From positions 1 to 64,000 of the forward strand of contig JAXGGA010003455.1 in assembly GCA_038373865.1 (NCBI GenBank): a stretch of DNA of 64,000 bases, in the 5' to 3' direction. This stretch comes from Uloborus plumipes. Lineage: Eukaryota; Arthropoda; Arachnida; Araneae; Uloboridae. Position 1 is the first letter of the stretch. Every line of letters starts with the position of its first letter. The translations under genes and the position numbers were made by a program. Below are positions 14,301-27,300 of the stretch, piece after piece. Below the pieces are notes generated by a model. The model did no database searches. It was given only the letters and a program-made list of their open reading frames with translations, and was not told the DNA's origin.

Positions 14301-15343
14301 GATTCAATACTTGCTTTTGATGATTAAAATGATGATGAAGATGAATAAGAAATAATGGAAAGGTATAAACAGCTGATTTAGCAATTCAAAGCATTTGAAC
14401 CTTTGTTTCTCTTTTTTATGAATGCAAAAGAAGAAGTAAATTAGCAAAATTTGTTAGTACAAAATGTGCTGTAAATGAATTAGTATCTAAAAACAAAAAG
14501 TAAATAGAAATTACACATTTTCTCCACTAGTTCATTGGATGAGTTTCAATTTCTTAACAGCATGCTTAAATTATTTACTCTGCTCCCAATTTTAAGTTTT
14601 CCCGCTTAATACGTTTCTTATAACTGGTTTAACTGAAAGCATAAAACTGAGCTTCTGCTGTATATACTTTTTCTGTAGATGAAAAATTATTATTTATTGC
14701 ATTTAGGTCAATTATTGCATTATATTTTAAACATCTTCTGCCTCATTGGTACAAATGCATATACATGTTGGAAAGTTTGGTTACTTTTATTTAGAAAAAA
14801 ATATAAAAAATCACACATATTAATTGAAATTTTTAGTGAGGAATTGACTAGATCAGCAGTAACAATAAGTTTTACATGCTTTTAAAAATAGATATTTACA
14901 CACTACAATAAATGTTTTGTATAAAATATTTCTTTAACATATTTCATGTGGTTTCAAATATTTTCTCACAAAATGGTTTCACAAAAAAGTTCTGAACGCT
15001 TTTAAATACAATAGTTTTGGATTTTTATTTCCTTCAAATATAAATTTCAAAAGCCTGTATTCATACTTACTTGCAAAAGCTGTGCAAACAATCTTGTAAT
15101 GTGGCTCCACTTCCAGGTTCAACTTCTAGAAAACATACTGGACATTCAAAAATGTCGGTGTTAACGACTAAATCCACATCATCTAGGGCGACTAATGTAC
15201 GATAATCTGATTTCTTTTCATATTCAGCTTCCCATGCTTTGTGGTAATCACTCTAATTAAAAAAGGATGAAAGAAGATTAAAATTACACCTAAAACCATT
15301 CAAAAAGATGTACCATATATTAAAAAGCTAACATTTCTAAGCA

Positions 15344-15374
<31 letters not shown>

Positions 15375-18300
15375 GACAAAAATGGTCTTATACATTGAGC
15401 ATTCGTCAAATAAAGCCTTTTTTTATGTTATAAAATTTTACTTTAACACTCTCCAAGAGTAAGATATTTCTAAAAAACACCAGACTATGAGATATTATAT
15501 TATGTATATATTACATAGACTATATAAACACTCTCCGATCCATGATTGTATAGCAGCCAACATTGCAAGCAGAAAATTAGGAAGATGTTGCGTAAACTTG
15601 GGAAGACCTTGCATAAATAAATTGAATGACGCAAGTTTGAGGGTAAAAGGGGTTTTTAAAACGCAACAGGGATTTCCTGAATTAAGCCTGTATAGCCTCA
15701 AAGTTAGGTGCTTGGAAATCTGGCGAGACACAAAACTTGGAAACTGGCAGCACTATTATTTCCCATTATTACTTTTTTGAGCTTATAAAACTAATTAAAA
15801 AAAATGGTTTAAATCAGTTTATCCTGTCTAATAAAGTCAGGGCTGCGCCATGCCAATTTGCAAAGTGATAGCGTAAAACGACGTTCATACGATGTTCGAT
15901 CGAGTTCTCATGCCTAATGTAATATAATGTATTAGAATGAAGTTGGTATTCAAATTAGGTGGACGCTTCTCAACTCTTCTGATTCTACTTGCAGTTTTAG
16001 GTTGGCATCACCAGATGCCCAATCATTTGTATATGATTGCAAATGTGTGTGATTGATAAATAGTGAAGATTGCGAGTCCGATTGGACTCGTTCTTTCTTT
16101 TTTTCATCGCTGCCCGCTCAGAGGTAGGTCCGGCATCGGGGCCGGCGGTTCTTTTCGCCTTTTTGATTATGGCCAGGGTTTTCCTTAATTTTAAATGGTT
16201 CGTGTAATATTATTCTTTTAAATGTTTGACCAATAAATTCTTGGTTATCTTTTAAATGATTGTCCTACATTTCTCAATCTCAAACACATAGCCATAGCTT
16301 CTATCTCGCTGTAACAGAACTCTGCAGTATAAATTGTATAATATTTGGATTAACTCTAGGATCTTAACCTTTTAAACTTAGCTTGTTATTGAAACATGGA
16401 AGTTATTCAAATGGGTTTGGAACCTAGAAGTTATCACAAAGCCGTGCGGCGCACGGGGGCGCCAGAGCCTAAAAGGCGCCGAGCTCTACCGACCACAAAA
16501 AGCTCCAAACAGAAAAAAAAAGTTTTAAAAAAATCCAAATAAAAAAATAAAATTTAACTCTTCATTAAAACGAACTCTGGGGATGAAATTATATTGCTCA
16601 ATGAGACAAGCAATCCGTCTCCCTACCCACCCATAAAGGAAAAATTATTGCTTTGTTGTGTCTAAACAAGCTATTCAAAAGCTTAATCTTTTACACTGGA
16701 AACATGGGATGTTAATGCACACATCAGCACTTTTCTTCCGAATGAGGCACAGCATGTCTATAAGGTTATAAGCAAAAGAGTCCAAGCAAATCTTCTGCTC
16801 TTCAATAGGTTTCTTCATTCCGTTGAAATCAATACTACGTAGGATTTTCTCTAGTGCAATGTATTTTAGTATTTTAACAATTGTTCGTAGGTGATTCGAC
16901 TGCTTTGCGTTATCGTGCATAAAAAAGTACGGTAAGCATATTTGCATCTTATTTACTTATGCGTAATATTTACATATTATAGACTACAGTTTAGGTAAAC
17001 GCTTCAAAAAGTAACAATTTGACCATAATCACAGGATTATCTCGTCTTTGCTTCAAAACATTGTTTTTTTTTTAAATTAAAAAAAGACCTTTGGACAATG
17101 CATTTGTATTTCATATTAAATTCAATGCCTTTTTACTAATCCGAGTTTTGTTAGTTTTCCGGGAAAGATTTCAGTTTCCAATTTTAAGAGGAATATCCTC
17201 CCTTTTAAACTTCACTTCAGAAATATAATCAGTACCCTATTGTCATATTTTGACAGACAAAAAAATGTGATTAATTACACTGTTCGACAAAAAAAAACCT
17301 TGAAAATGCTTCTGGTATTTTGAAGGCTGATTCTTATGTAAAATGACCCCCTGAATCCGAATATGACCCCCGTTTTCCCCCATCACGTCCCAATTTTTTT
17401 TAAAACGCCCCCTTTTTTTTTAATTTTTCCTTAGTTTCAGGGCTATAATATTTTTTTTGGAGGGGAAAGGAGCCTTATATTCACCAATAAATTTTTTTGG
17501 ATGTCAAGAGAGACTCAAAGTTTAAAATCATGAGCACCGAGAAAAAATCAGGGAACTTGGGGGGGCGTGGCCCCCCAAAATATTTGAAAAATCACCAAAA
17601 ACGATCTTTTTATTCTAGTTTCTTTAAAAAGACCTTTAAAACATTTTTTTCGGTGCAGAACCAGAGTATAGGATCCGCTCCTATGGCTCCTGGGTCAGAA
17701 AAAATTTTCACGCTGTAAGATTTTTAAAAAAAAAATAAAATAATGCTTTAAAAATCGCACTTTGCACTCGAGTTTTAAAGCAGGTCTTCAGCCAAAAAAA
17801 AAACAAAATTGTGGCTGATTCTTATGTCAAATGACCCCCTATTTCCAAATATGACCTCAGTTTCCCTCCTCCACCCCCTCTTTCCAGAGAGTCCCCCCCC
17901 CCAATTCAGAGTCATTTTACTAATTCGGAGGGGAAAAGTAAATTACGTAACCCGTTAACATAATTCTAAAAGGCAACAGAGGTTCAAAGTTCAAAATCAT
18001 GTACATGTGTACCAAAAATATAAACTAGGGCGGTATACCTCCCCCCTCCCCCCCCAAAAAAAAGAAAAGAAAATTCAATACTCTGATTTTTCACAAAAAA
18101 AAAAAAGGTTTAAAGCGTCTTTTAGAAAAACAAGAAAAGAAGATTTTTTTTTTTTTTTGGGGGGGGGGGGGGTACACCGCCATAGTTTATATTTTTGGTA
18201 CACATGTACATGATTTTGAACTTTGAACCTCTGTTGCCTTTTAGAATTATGTTAACGGGTTACGTAATGTACTTTTCCCCTCCGAATTAGTAAAATGACT

Positions 18301-21300
18301 CTGAATTGGGGGGGGGGGGGGGGGAAACTCTCTGGAAAGAGGGGGTGGAGGGGGGAAACTGAGGTCATATTTGGAAATAGGGAGTCATTTGACATAAGAA
18401 TCAGCCACAATTTTGTTTTTATTTTATTTTTTTTTTTTTGGCTGAAGACCTGCTTTAAAACTCGAGTGCAAAGTGCGATTTTTAAAGCATTATTTTATTT
18501 TTTTTAAAAAATTTTACAGCGTGAAAATTTTTTCTGACCCAGGAGCCATAGGAGCGGATCCTATACTCTGGTTCTGCACCGAAAAAAATGTTTTAAAGGT
18601 ATTTTTAACGAAACTAGAATAAAAAGATCGTTTTTGGTGATTTTTCAAATATTTTGGGGGGCCACGCCCCCCCAAGTTCCCCGATTTTTTCTCGGTGCTC
18701 ATGATTTTAAACTTTGAGTCTCTCTTGACATCCAAAAAAATTTATTGGTGAATATAAGGCTCCTTTCCCCTCCAAAAAAAATATTATAGCCCTGAAACTA
18801 AGGAAAAATGAAAAAAAAAAGGGGGGCGTTTTAAAAAAAATTGGGACGTGATGGGGGAAAACGGGGGTCATATTCGGATTCAGGGGGTCATTTTACATAA
18901 GAATCAGCCTTCAAAATACCAGAAGCATTTTCAAGGTTTTTTTTTGTCGAACAGTGTTATTTATCAAATGCAAATTCGAGTTAGAGCTATGTTAACTTTG
19001 ATATTTAAAATATTTCTTTTCCGAATCACAATGGTGTATTCAAGGCAGGGTTGTTTGATTTTGTCCGGGGTGGAAAAAACCTGGAAAAAACCGCCCCGGA
19101 CAAAATAGCATTTTGTCCATTTCGTCCATTTTGTCCACTTTAAAGAAAATGACAGTTCTTGATTAAAAAATCCAAAGTTTAAAAGTAATGTTTTAAAATA
19201 TTGATTTTTTTTCAATGAGGTACTAGTTTTATTATCAAAATTAGCACATATAATTGTGTATACCAACAAATATATATTTAATAAACTACAGATACTATAA
19301 AAATATAGTATCTGTATAAAATAAATGAATATTAACGATAAGATTTAATGCTTACGAGAGTACACATCAGCAGTAAATAATTTTAAGATGTTTATTTTTT
19401 GTGAAGGAGTTTCATTGCTACATAACATATAAAAGTAGAAATGAAAATTTTAAAAGGTTTTAGTCTCAAAATATTAAAAACCCTATGAAGTAAACATTAT
19501 TTGATGTCAAAAAAGGAAATTTTACCATGAAATGAAATATGTTCCTATAATAACATTAATATATCCATAAAACAATGCTGTGTACATAAATATTTTACAA
19601 CGGGACAACATTCATTAAATCCTTAAAAAAATATAATGTAAAATGATCAAATGAATCAAAATTAAACCAATATTTCTTGTAGCATCTAATGTATTTTCAA
19701 ATACAAATGATATACATTTATATGTGTATTTAATTCAAACAAAATTTAACCATAGAATTTATGAGAAAATATCACATAAAGTTTACTTTTTAAGGGATTG
19801 TAATGTGTTAAATAAATATCTAAGGTCACAGAACACTTTAATTTCTTTTTAAAAATATGTATTAACGAAAAACACTTTTTTTTCTATTTGTCTACTTTAT
19901 AATAATGTAACTACATTCAATAGTTTATTCACTATGTTAACTTTTATTTTTTTTCAACTAAAATTAGTTAAAAATCAATGGTTTAATTGCCATTCTTTTT
20001 TTTTTTTTTGCATGATATCATCATTCTATTTTGGGAAATAGGTAACGAAAGAGAGATACTAATTGTACATCATAACAGTTTTATACATCAAACGTATGAA
20101 AATAACTGTTTTTTTTTTTCATTTCTTCCATTTTGTCCATTTCGTCCAATTTTGTCCAATTCGTCCATTTCTTCCAGCGTCCCGGACTTTTTGTAAAAAA
20201 GTGGCCGAAATGACAACCCTGATTCAAGGGGCTATTGAACTCGAAATAACTTTGAAATATGAAGTAAAAATGTACAGAGTATTCCAAAATTAAATATTTG
20301 CCATGCTCCGATTTTTGGCTACACATAAAACTGGACGTTACGCTCGATAGGATTTTAAGTGAATCTAAAAACTTTTTATAAGTAGCATTTGACAAGTAGT
20401 AGTTTGGTTTTATAAGCAGCAGTTAAAATTCAGAGTTATTCCTATATTTATCTAGTTAAATGTTTAACGATATTTTTACTCACTTAAATTGTTAAATGTT
20501 ATAAATATTTTATTTTCAATGTCAAGATTTGCACATTTCAGCTTACAAATGTTTCTGTTTATGAATTTTTATTCTGTCCAGATTGGCCACAATAGAATAC
20601 TGTCTGTTTGCGTATTGTGCGCCTGGCAGCCACAAACGCTTCCATTTGGAAAAGGGGAGATAGGTTTAGGATGCGTACTTCCCGATGCCTTCAGTTTTTC
20701 TTCGCTTGCTACTTCCTCGTTGCATTTCCTCCCTATTTCGAGAAAGTCAGAAGAGACTTGGCGCGTGCGTACATTCGATGGAGGTCGCGCGAAAAAATTT
20801 TAGACTTTTAGTAGTCTCATCCTTTTTAATGACGATAGAGCTCGTATAGCTCATGTCGAAAATGTTTTGTTTTTACCCCCAATTTGCCGACTTGTTTGCA
20901 GCAAGAAAGTCGTGTGTGTGTCCTCTCGCACGTGCAGATTTTTTAAAACTGACAATAGTAATAATTAGTATTGACTTTTAGCCAGCTTCACACTTTTAAA
21001 TTTTGTGATTATTTACGGTAAAATGATGAAGTCTATTTGGGGCACGGTAATAAAGGAGTGTTTTTTGAGATAGAATATTAGCTTGAAATGATTGAGAGTT
21101 GACTGTAATTCTCGAAAACCAGACCCGCCATTGGAGGGGGCTTTGAAAAATCAGTGTATTAACAGTCGGCGTGGTTTTTATTGTTTACCGATAAAATTTG
21201 CACCCTTTGACCCCGCTCCCAGGACAACTTTAAAACAACGAGCCTGTCTATGTGCTAATTTTAGCGCATTTTTTTCAACTCCCAAAAGAAATAAAAATAG

Positions 21301-24300
21301 CTAGATAAATTTATGCACATATATTTTTAATTTGGAACTTTTTCTGCACTAAAAGAATACACAGATCAAGTTTCACATACCCATTGCATGTTTTCATTAT
21401 AAAAAAATAAATAATTAATTAATAAATACACGTCGAAAGATCATCAGGTAAAGCGATCTTGGAGATTACGGTAAAACTGTTTGTTGGACCATTTACTCGT
21501 TGATTGCGTTATATGAACGATTTGAATTTGACACAAAAGAAATTTTAGTCATGTACTTTTTTTAAATTCAACTATCAAAAAACCTACTACTTTAGTTTGA
21601 GCTTCTAAAATTTAATATTCTTTATATTCTAATACTTTTACGAAATAAATGTTTCGGAATATTTAAAAAAACCTATTGCTCGAAAAATAGAACGAAAATT
21701 GAGAATAATCATTTTGAAAAGAATAAAAATATAATGTTGTGTGTGAAGGAGTTTTTCGACATTTGGAAGTATTTTTAGGGGGGGGGGGAGACATTTTCCG
21801 CGAAACTTATTTTTCTAAATGATATTTGTCTTTAAAACATCACTGCTGGTGTTAACTATTGAACGTTACTGCATAAGGCGCTCAGAAGACATTTGCACAA
21901 GGGCGCCGATCAGGCTTGGCGAGGCTCTGAATAAAGTGATATTAAACATCCCTTGCAGCAGATAAAAATTTTAGATAGTGAAAAAAAAAATCGGGGAAGT
22001 TTTACTGCAATTTTAAAACAAATTAAAACTAAATAAATGACTTTCAAAAATGAAAAGGCATTTCATTTTTAAATGCGTGTATGAAAGAGTTTCCTTCTTT
22101 TAATCGTAATCCTTTTACTGTAGGGATTTTTCCCAAAATTCAAATCACTGGAAAATCCATTTTTTAAGGAATTCGGATGTTTTGATGAAAATTTGGGAGA
22201 TATATACTTCATTAAGGAGTTTGGGAGAAAGCATAAAAATCCAGGATCCCACAAATGAGTCGGCAAAATTTGTAGCTTTGTGATTGTTCTTGCTTTTGAA
22301 ACAATTCTTGTTTGCCCGCATTCCTGAATGTTATGGCACAATCTATTTGAAAGCACATATTCACTGCGGTTTAAAAATGAGTTTTGCTTATTTCTTACAA
22401 AAAAAAAAATATGTTGTTAAGTGAGTTTTACTTATGTAACTAAACAAATATAAATAATGCAATTAAATGATAGAAATTTGTTAATTTCTTGAGTTAAAGA
22501 TCATGGTTCCCTCGTGCTTTGTTTCAGATTTTTTACAAAAAATAACCTTTTTTTAAAAAAATGTATTGTGTATGGATTCTTTTTTTCCTAATTATTGGAA
22601 AAAATAATAAATAAAAGTCTATGAGGTTTGTGCAGTGTTCTTATCAATTTTTGACAATTTTCAGCTTTTATCACCAGATGAATCCTTTCCATGTTAACCC
22701 ATTTATGCCCAGTAGCCTAGAAATGGGGCGCTTGTTAGTTACTGCATACAAAAACCTGTAATGGGTATATGATTTTACTAACGCTGTTTTTCAAAAGTTA
22801 AATAGTCCTTCTTGAGAAAACCAGATAGAACCACTAGTTGGACATCAGAGTTTATTTATTGACAGCTATTTTCAGACAAATCAGTCAAGCAACGATCCAG
22901 CATGGGTAGTCGCAGAAAGTAAGAGTTTTTTGCGAGCTTTTTTTCATAAACTATTTTGAAATGATATGCTTAACATTGATCACAGATGCCTTCTGTAAGG
23001 TTACTTTGCAAAAGTAAAGTCAAGTAAGATCGTATTTTGCTCACATATCTGCCCGGTGTCCCATAAACAGGACATTAAATAACTTAATAAGTATGGCAAC
23101 GGCGAACTATTTTATGCCTAAAATGTATGTAAATCATTCCATGTAAGAGTTTTAAGCAGATAAAAATTGAAAAAAATGGTTAAAACTTGAAACTTGATTG
23201 AAAAAAACTTGGTCATAAATGGATTATTATTTTATCTTTAGAAACATAAAACTGTCAAACACTACATTTCGCATACAATACAAAGTTCTAAAAAAAAGTC
23301 TTCCAAGTACCAAAAAGTAGAAATCCCTACATTGGACGTTATATTAAATTGAATGGCGCAGTTGAAAAGTTTTAGTGGATGTTAAAATGACATTTCTTCA
23401 ATGTTATAACAAATAGGACATTATGCATCAGTCACTGAAATGAAAGGGCTACAGTAATATGAGATTGTTCTAAAGAATGTTGATAGTACATTATTTCTTA
23501 AAGTGTTTTTCTGCGGAAATGTCATAACGTCCTAAACACATCACCAAATGACCAAACGTCATAAGTAAGGTATTATTTTAAAGATAATATCTCAGAAATC
23601 AAACAGACCAAGTTCACCTTTTTCTTTTCTGCCGAATTTGCATGCTTCAATTTTAAAGAACGAGACGGAGCCTTTTGAGACCTTGTTTTGCTCCATTTTT
23701 CTAAGAAGAAAAAGGGGAAAAATACATTAATTTTAAAACACAATTCAAACTATATGACAAGTTACTTCAACAAGAATTGAAACAAAAAGAAAATCCTAAA
23801 AATTATTTTAGGTAGAATCAAAGTAGAAAATTTTTGATAAGAACCAACTTAGAATTGTATAGAAATGAAAAGAGTGCAGACATTATAAAATTCCTAAAAA
23901 TACAAACATGTAATTAGAATTAATGAGAATAGAACTAATTTTTTGACTGAACCTACAGGTGTTTGTAAAATAGGTCTGCACATGCTTCGATTGATTGAAC
24001 AGAAAAACATTTTTCTAGATATGGTTATACTAACTCAAAGACTTTAAACAAAATACCAGCACAAGAAGGGACTACAAGGAAAGTTATGTCTTTTCTAAAG
24101 CTATGCTACAGACGAAAATTTGAAAACAATTTTTTATTTTTTAAAGAATGCATTTACATTACTGGTCATAAGTATTGCAAGTTTGAGAAATGGAACATTT
24201 TTACAAGATAAGGCTATAGAGCAATAGTACTCTCCACAATTAGTATGATCTTCTTAAAGAGTAAATGTTTTGGAGAATTTAACAGTTTAGCACTATGCAG

Positions 24301-27300
24301 AACCGAACTACCAAAAGAAGTGTTGCAAAACCTTACACATTACATGCCTAAAAGAAAGGTTTGTTGTGGTTAAAGCTAGATGTGAACCAAAACTATGTTA
24401 AGCACTTTTTGGTTGAACTGCCCCCATTTACTACCTTTCCTTTGAAGAAGAGCTTGAAATTGTGTCTTTAATTTATTTCATTCTGGGGAAAACAAAATGA
24501 ATTGAAATTTGTAATAATCTAAACTTTCCTTTTTTTTTTTGTGCTTTTTTTTTGGAAATAAAATAATTTTGTTCAGGAAATTAAGCAGGTCTTGTCTTAA
24601 ACTAATTTAATACATTAAAATGAAAGATATCATTCAAATTAAAAATAATAAATATATACTAATATTATTATTATCTTTAAATCTGTTTTATTCTTGAAAA
24701 TGTCTTATATTTCTCAAGCTGGCAAAACTGTATATGGAAAAAGGTTTAAAAATTTTTAGACACAAGACGTCTCATGAATTAAAGTTTAATACCCCTCCTC
24801 CTCTTTCCAAGTAAAAATAAAAGTACATAAGACAGACAGTACAACACTAAAATTATTTTCACATACCTTGCGTTTCAATCTCTTTGTGAGCAGAACTTTT
24901 TGTTTTTCTTTCCTGTGCCTGATCATTATACTTGGGCCTTCCAATAATTTTATGTATTTGTTTTTGTAAAACTGCACTTTCCTCATCACTTGAATCGCTG
25001 CAACTTTTGGCAACTTTAGAATGACTAAATCTTGCTTTAGAAGGCAGAGAATGACTTTTAGAATCTTTGGCCATGGCGTACAAAAGAATAGGACAACCCG
25101 GATCAGTGACACCATAGCTGGCTAACGAGTTTTCATCAGCAACGGCAAAGGATTCACCCAGTATCCAACATTGCTGATGCCTGGGAATTTCATACTCTTT
25201 CTCCATCTGTAAGAAAAGAAATCCAATTGTTCAAAAATATTCCCCCTTCAAAAATATTTGAATTCTATTCATACATTTTTTTAATAGATTACGTAAGTAT
25301 AGCTACATCTATCTACCAAGGGTCCCATTGGAGGAAAAAAAAAAATAGGTGAGAAAATCTCGCCCTGTTAGAATTTGAGAGAGATTTTTAAAAACTATGA
25401 GAGATTTTTTTATAAATCTTCATTCCACAAAAAATTGCAATGCTTAAAGACAAAGTATATATGCATTGATGAAATTTATTACAGGGTTAATATATAAAAC
25501 AAATGATTAATGAGTACATAAAAAAATTTCAGAGTGGAACCGTGAAAGGACCATCAGTTCACAGCAAATAATTCATGACACTTTATTGCAATTTTTTAGT
25601 AACTGCTGACCCCTTCATGATTTTACTCTGAATATTTTCGTATGTACTTATTAAAATACATTAAACACCATACAGTATTCGCAAAATTTTTGAGGTACAC
25701 TATTTGAAAATTCTTTGAATTTTTAAATTTTATAGCTATTTTTTTAAATTAACCAAATTATATAACAAATTAAAGTGAGTAATTTTCTTCAAAATGAACT
25801 ATTATAAAACTCCAGTTTTCATAGAACTAAAGCTATAACACGTTTAAATACTGCCAGCAAGCAAAATATCCTTTTCAATGAATTTCAAACATTAATTACT
25901 CCTCAACTATGAATGATAGCTTTTTTAATATCATATAAATAAAAATGTAAGACTTCAAAGAGTAGGATTTCTGAAAGTTTCATCAAAATCTGAGATAGTC
26001 AGGATGAGAATTGAATTGGTTGATATGATATAGAATGACCCAAATGCTAAAAATTAGGGTCATTGTCAATTTTTACCTTGTGCTCATTTGGTTACTAAAT
26101 ATGACAATTAGAAGGACCCCTACAAACAAGCTTTAAAAATAGGGAATTCATGGGGGTTTTTGAGGGTCCATGAGAACTCTGCCACTTTTAGGAATCAAAT
26201 ATTTTTTTCATATTATTTTATGTGTTTTTCAATTCTTAGCTTTATTGGTTGACATTTATCTATCTTTGTAAACAGATTCATTACGTAAACCCAAATATTG
26301 CAATTCAGAAAACATGATGCGTTTTTTTTTAATTCCATAGAACACAACTAAAATTTAAATGAAATACATGCATAGATCCTCATGCATTACAAATAACTGA
26401 CAGTAGAAATTTTCAAAATGCAAGTTCAAAATTTGTAAATGAGTAGTCATTTGCCATTACAGTGGTTCACAAGTTATGAAAAAATAGAAGAAATAAAAAG
26501 TAATAAAGGAGAAAAAACAACTAAGCACATTCATTGACATCATAAATATTCTTGATTAAAACAAATGAACCACATTCAGACCTGTTTTTTTAACTTCTTC
26601 AGTGACATTGAAGGAGTTACGAGTAATGGAATCGGACCTCTGTGGGAGGACTTATCTTCTATGTAAAGGCCAACCCTGTAATTAAATACATTAACTTAGC
26701 ATTTTGAAATAAATAAACATTAAATTAAGGAACAACAAAATTTTTTGACATACATGATTGGTTGATCCATTTTGTCCTGATTTTCATTATCACTAGATAC
26801 AATTTTATTTTTCCCTGCAAAAAATAAGCAAAAAAATAAATAAATAAATGAAAATAACAATTACAATCACAAATCAATTGCAATCTTCTGGCAATATACT
26901 CAGGTAAAAACTTTTTGACCTTTTCAGTTTATTTTCAAGGAACCAATAATTTAATTACTAAAATCAATTTCTAAAAATTCATTATTCAAATAAGGATAAA
27001 ATCTGCTGATATTTATTGCTATTTAGTAAAATGATTTTTAAATTTTAAACTAATTAAATTATTTACAAGATACAAAAAGAGTAAAATCTCAAGCACTGCA
27101 TATATGCTTTTTGGTGAAGCACTGGATGTTGGCATGCTACCAAGAGAAACTTTTTACTAATAAAGATTTAAAATGATGAATATTGAAAAAAAAAAATGCC
27201 AAGGACCTTTATCTATAGATTTATATTTCTCTTCATTAGAATGATGAGAGAGTTACAAGCAAAAAATTCTCTCCACTCCCTAACATAGATATATATGCAC

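Noticed and set aside
16675..16947. 90-residue frame with a Cys pair on the minus strand
   Set aside because: Inside intron 9, no splice sites in phase with gene 1 and no family recognised; at most a decayed fragment.
17497..18735. Two near-identical 73-residue open frames on opposite strands
   Set aside because: They are the same sequence in the two arms of the palindrome, with no homology and low complexity.
24786..25115. 109-residue frame overlapping exon 8
   Set aside because: Shadow frame of the UBL exon.
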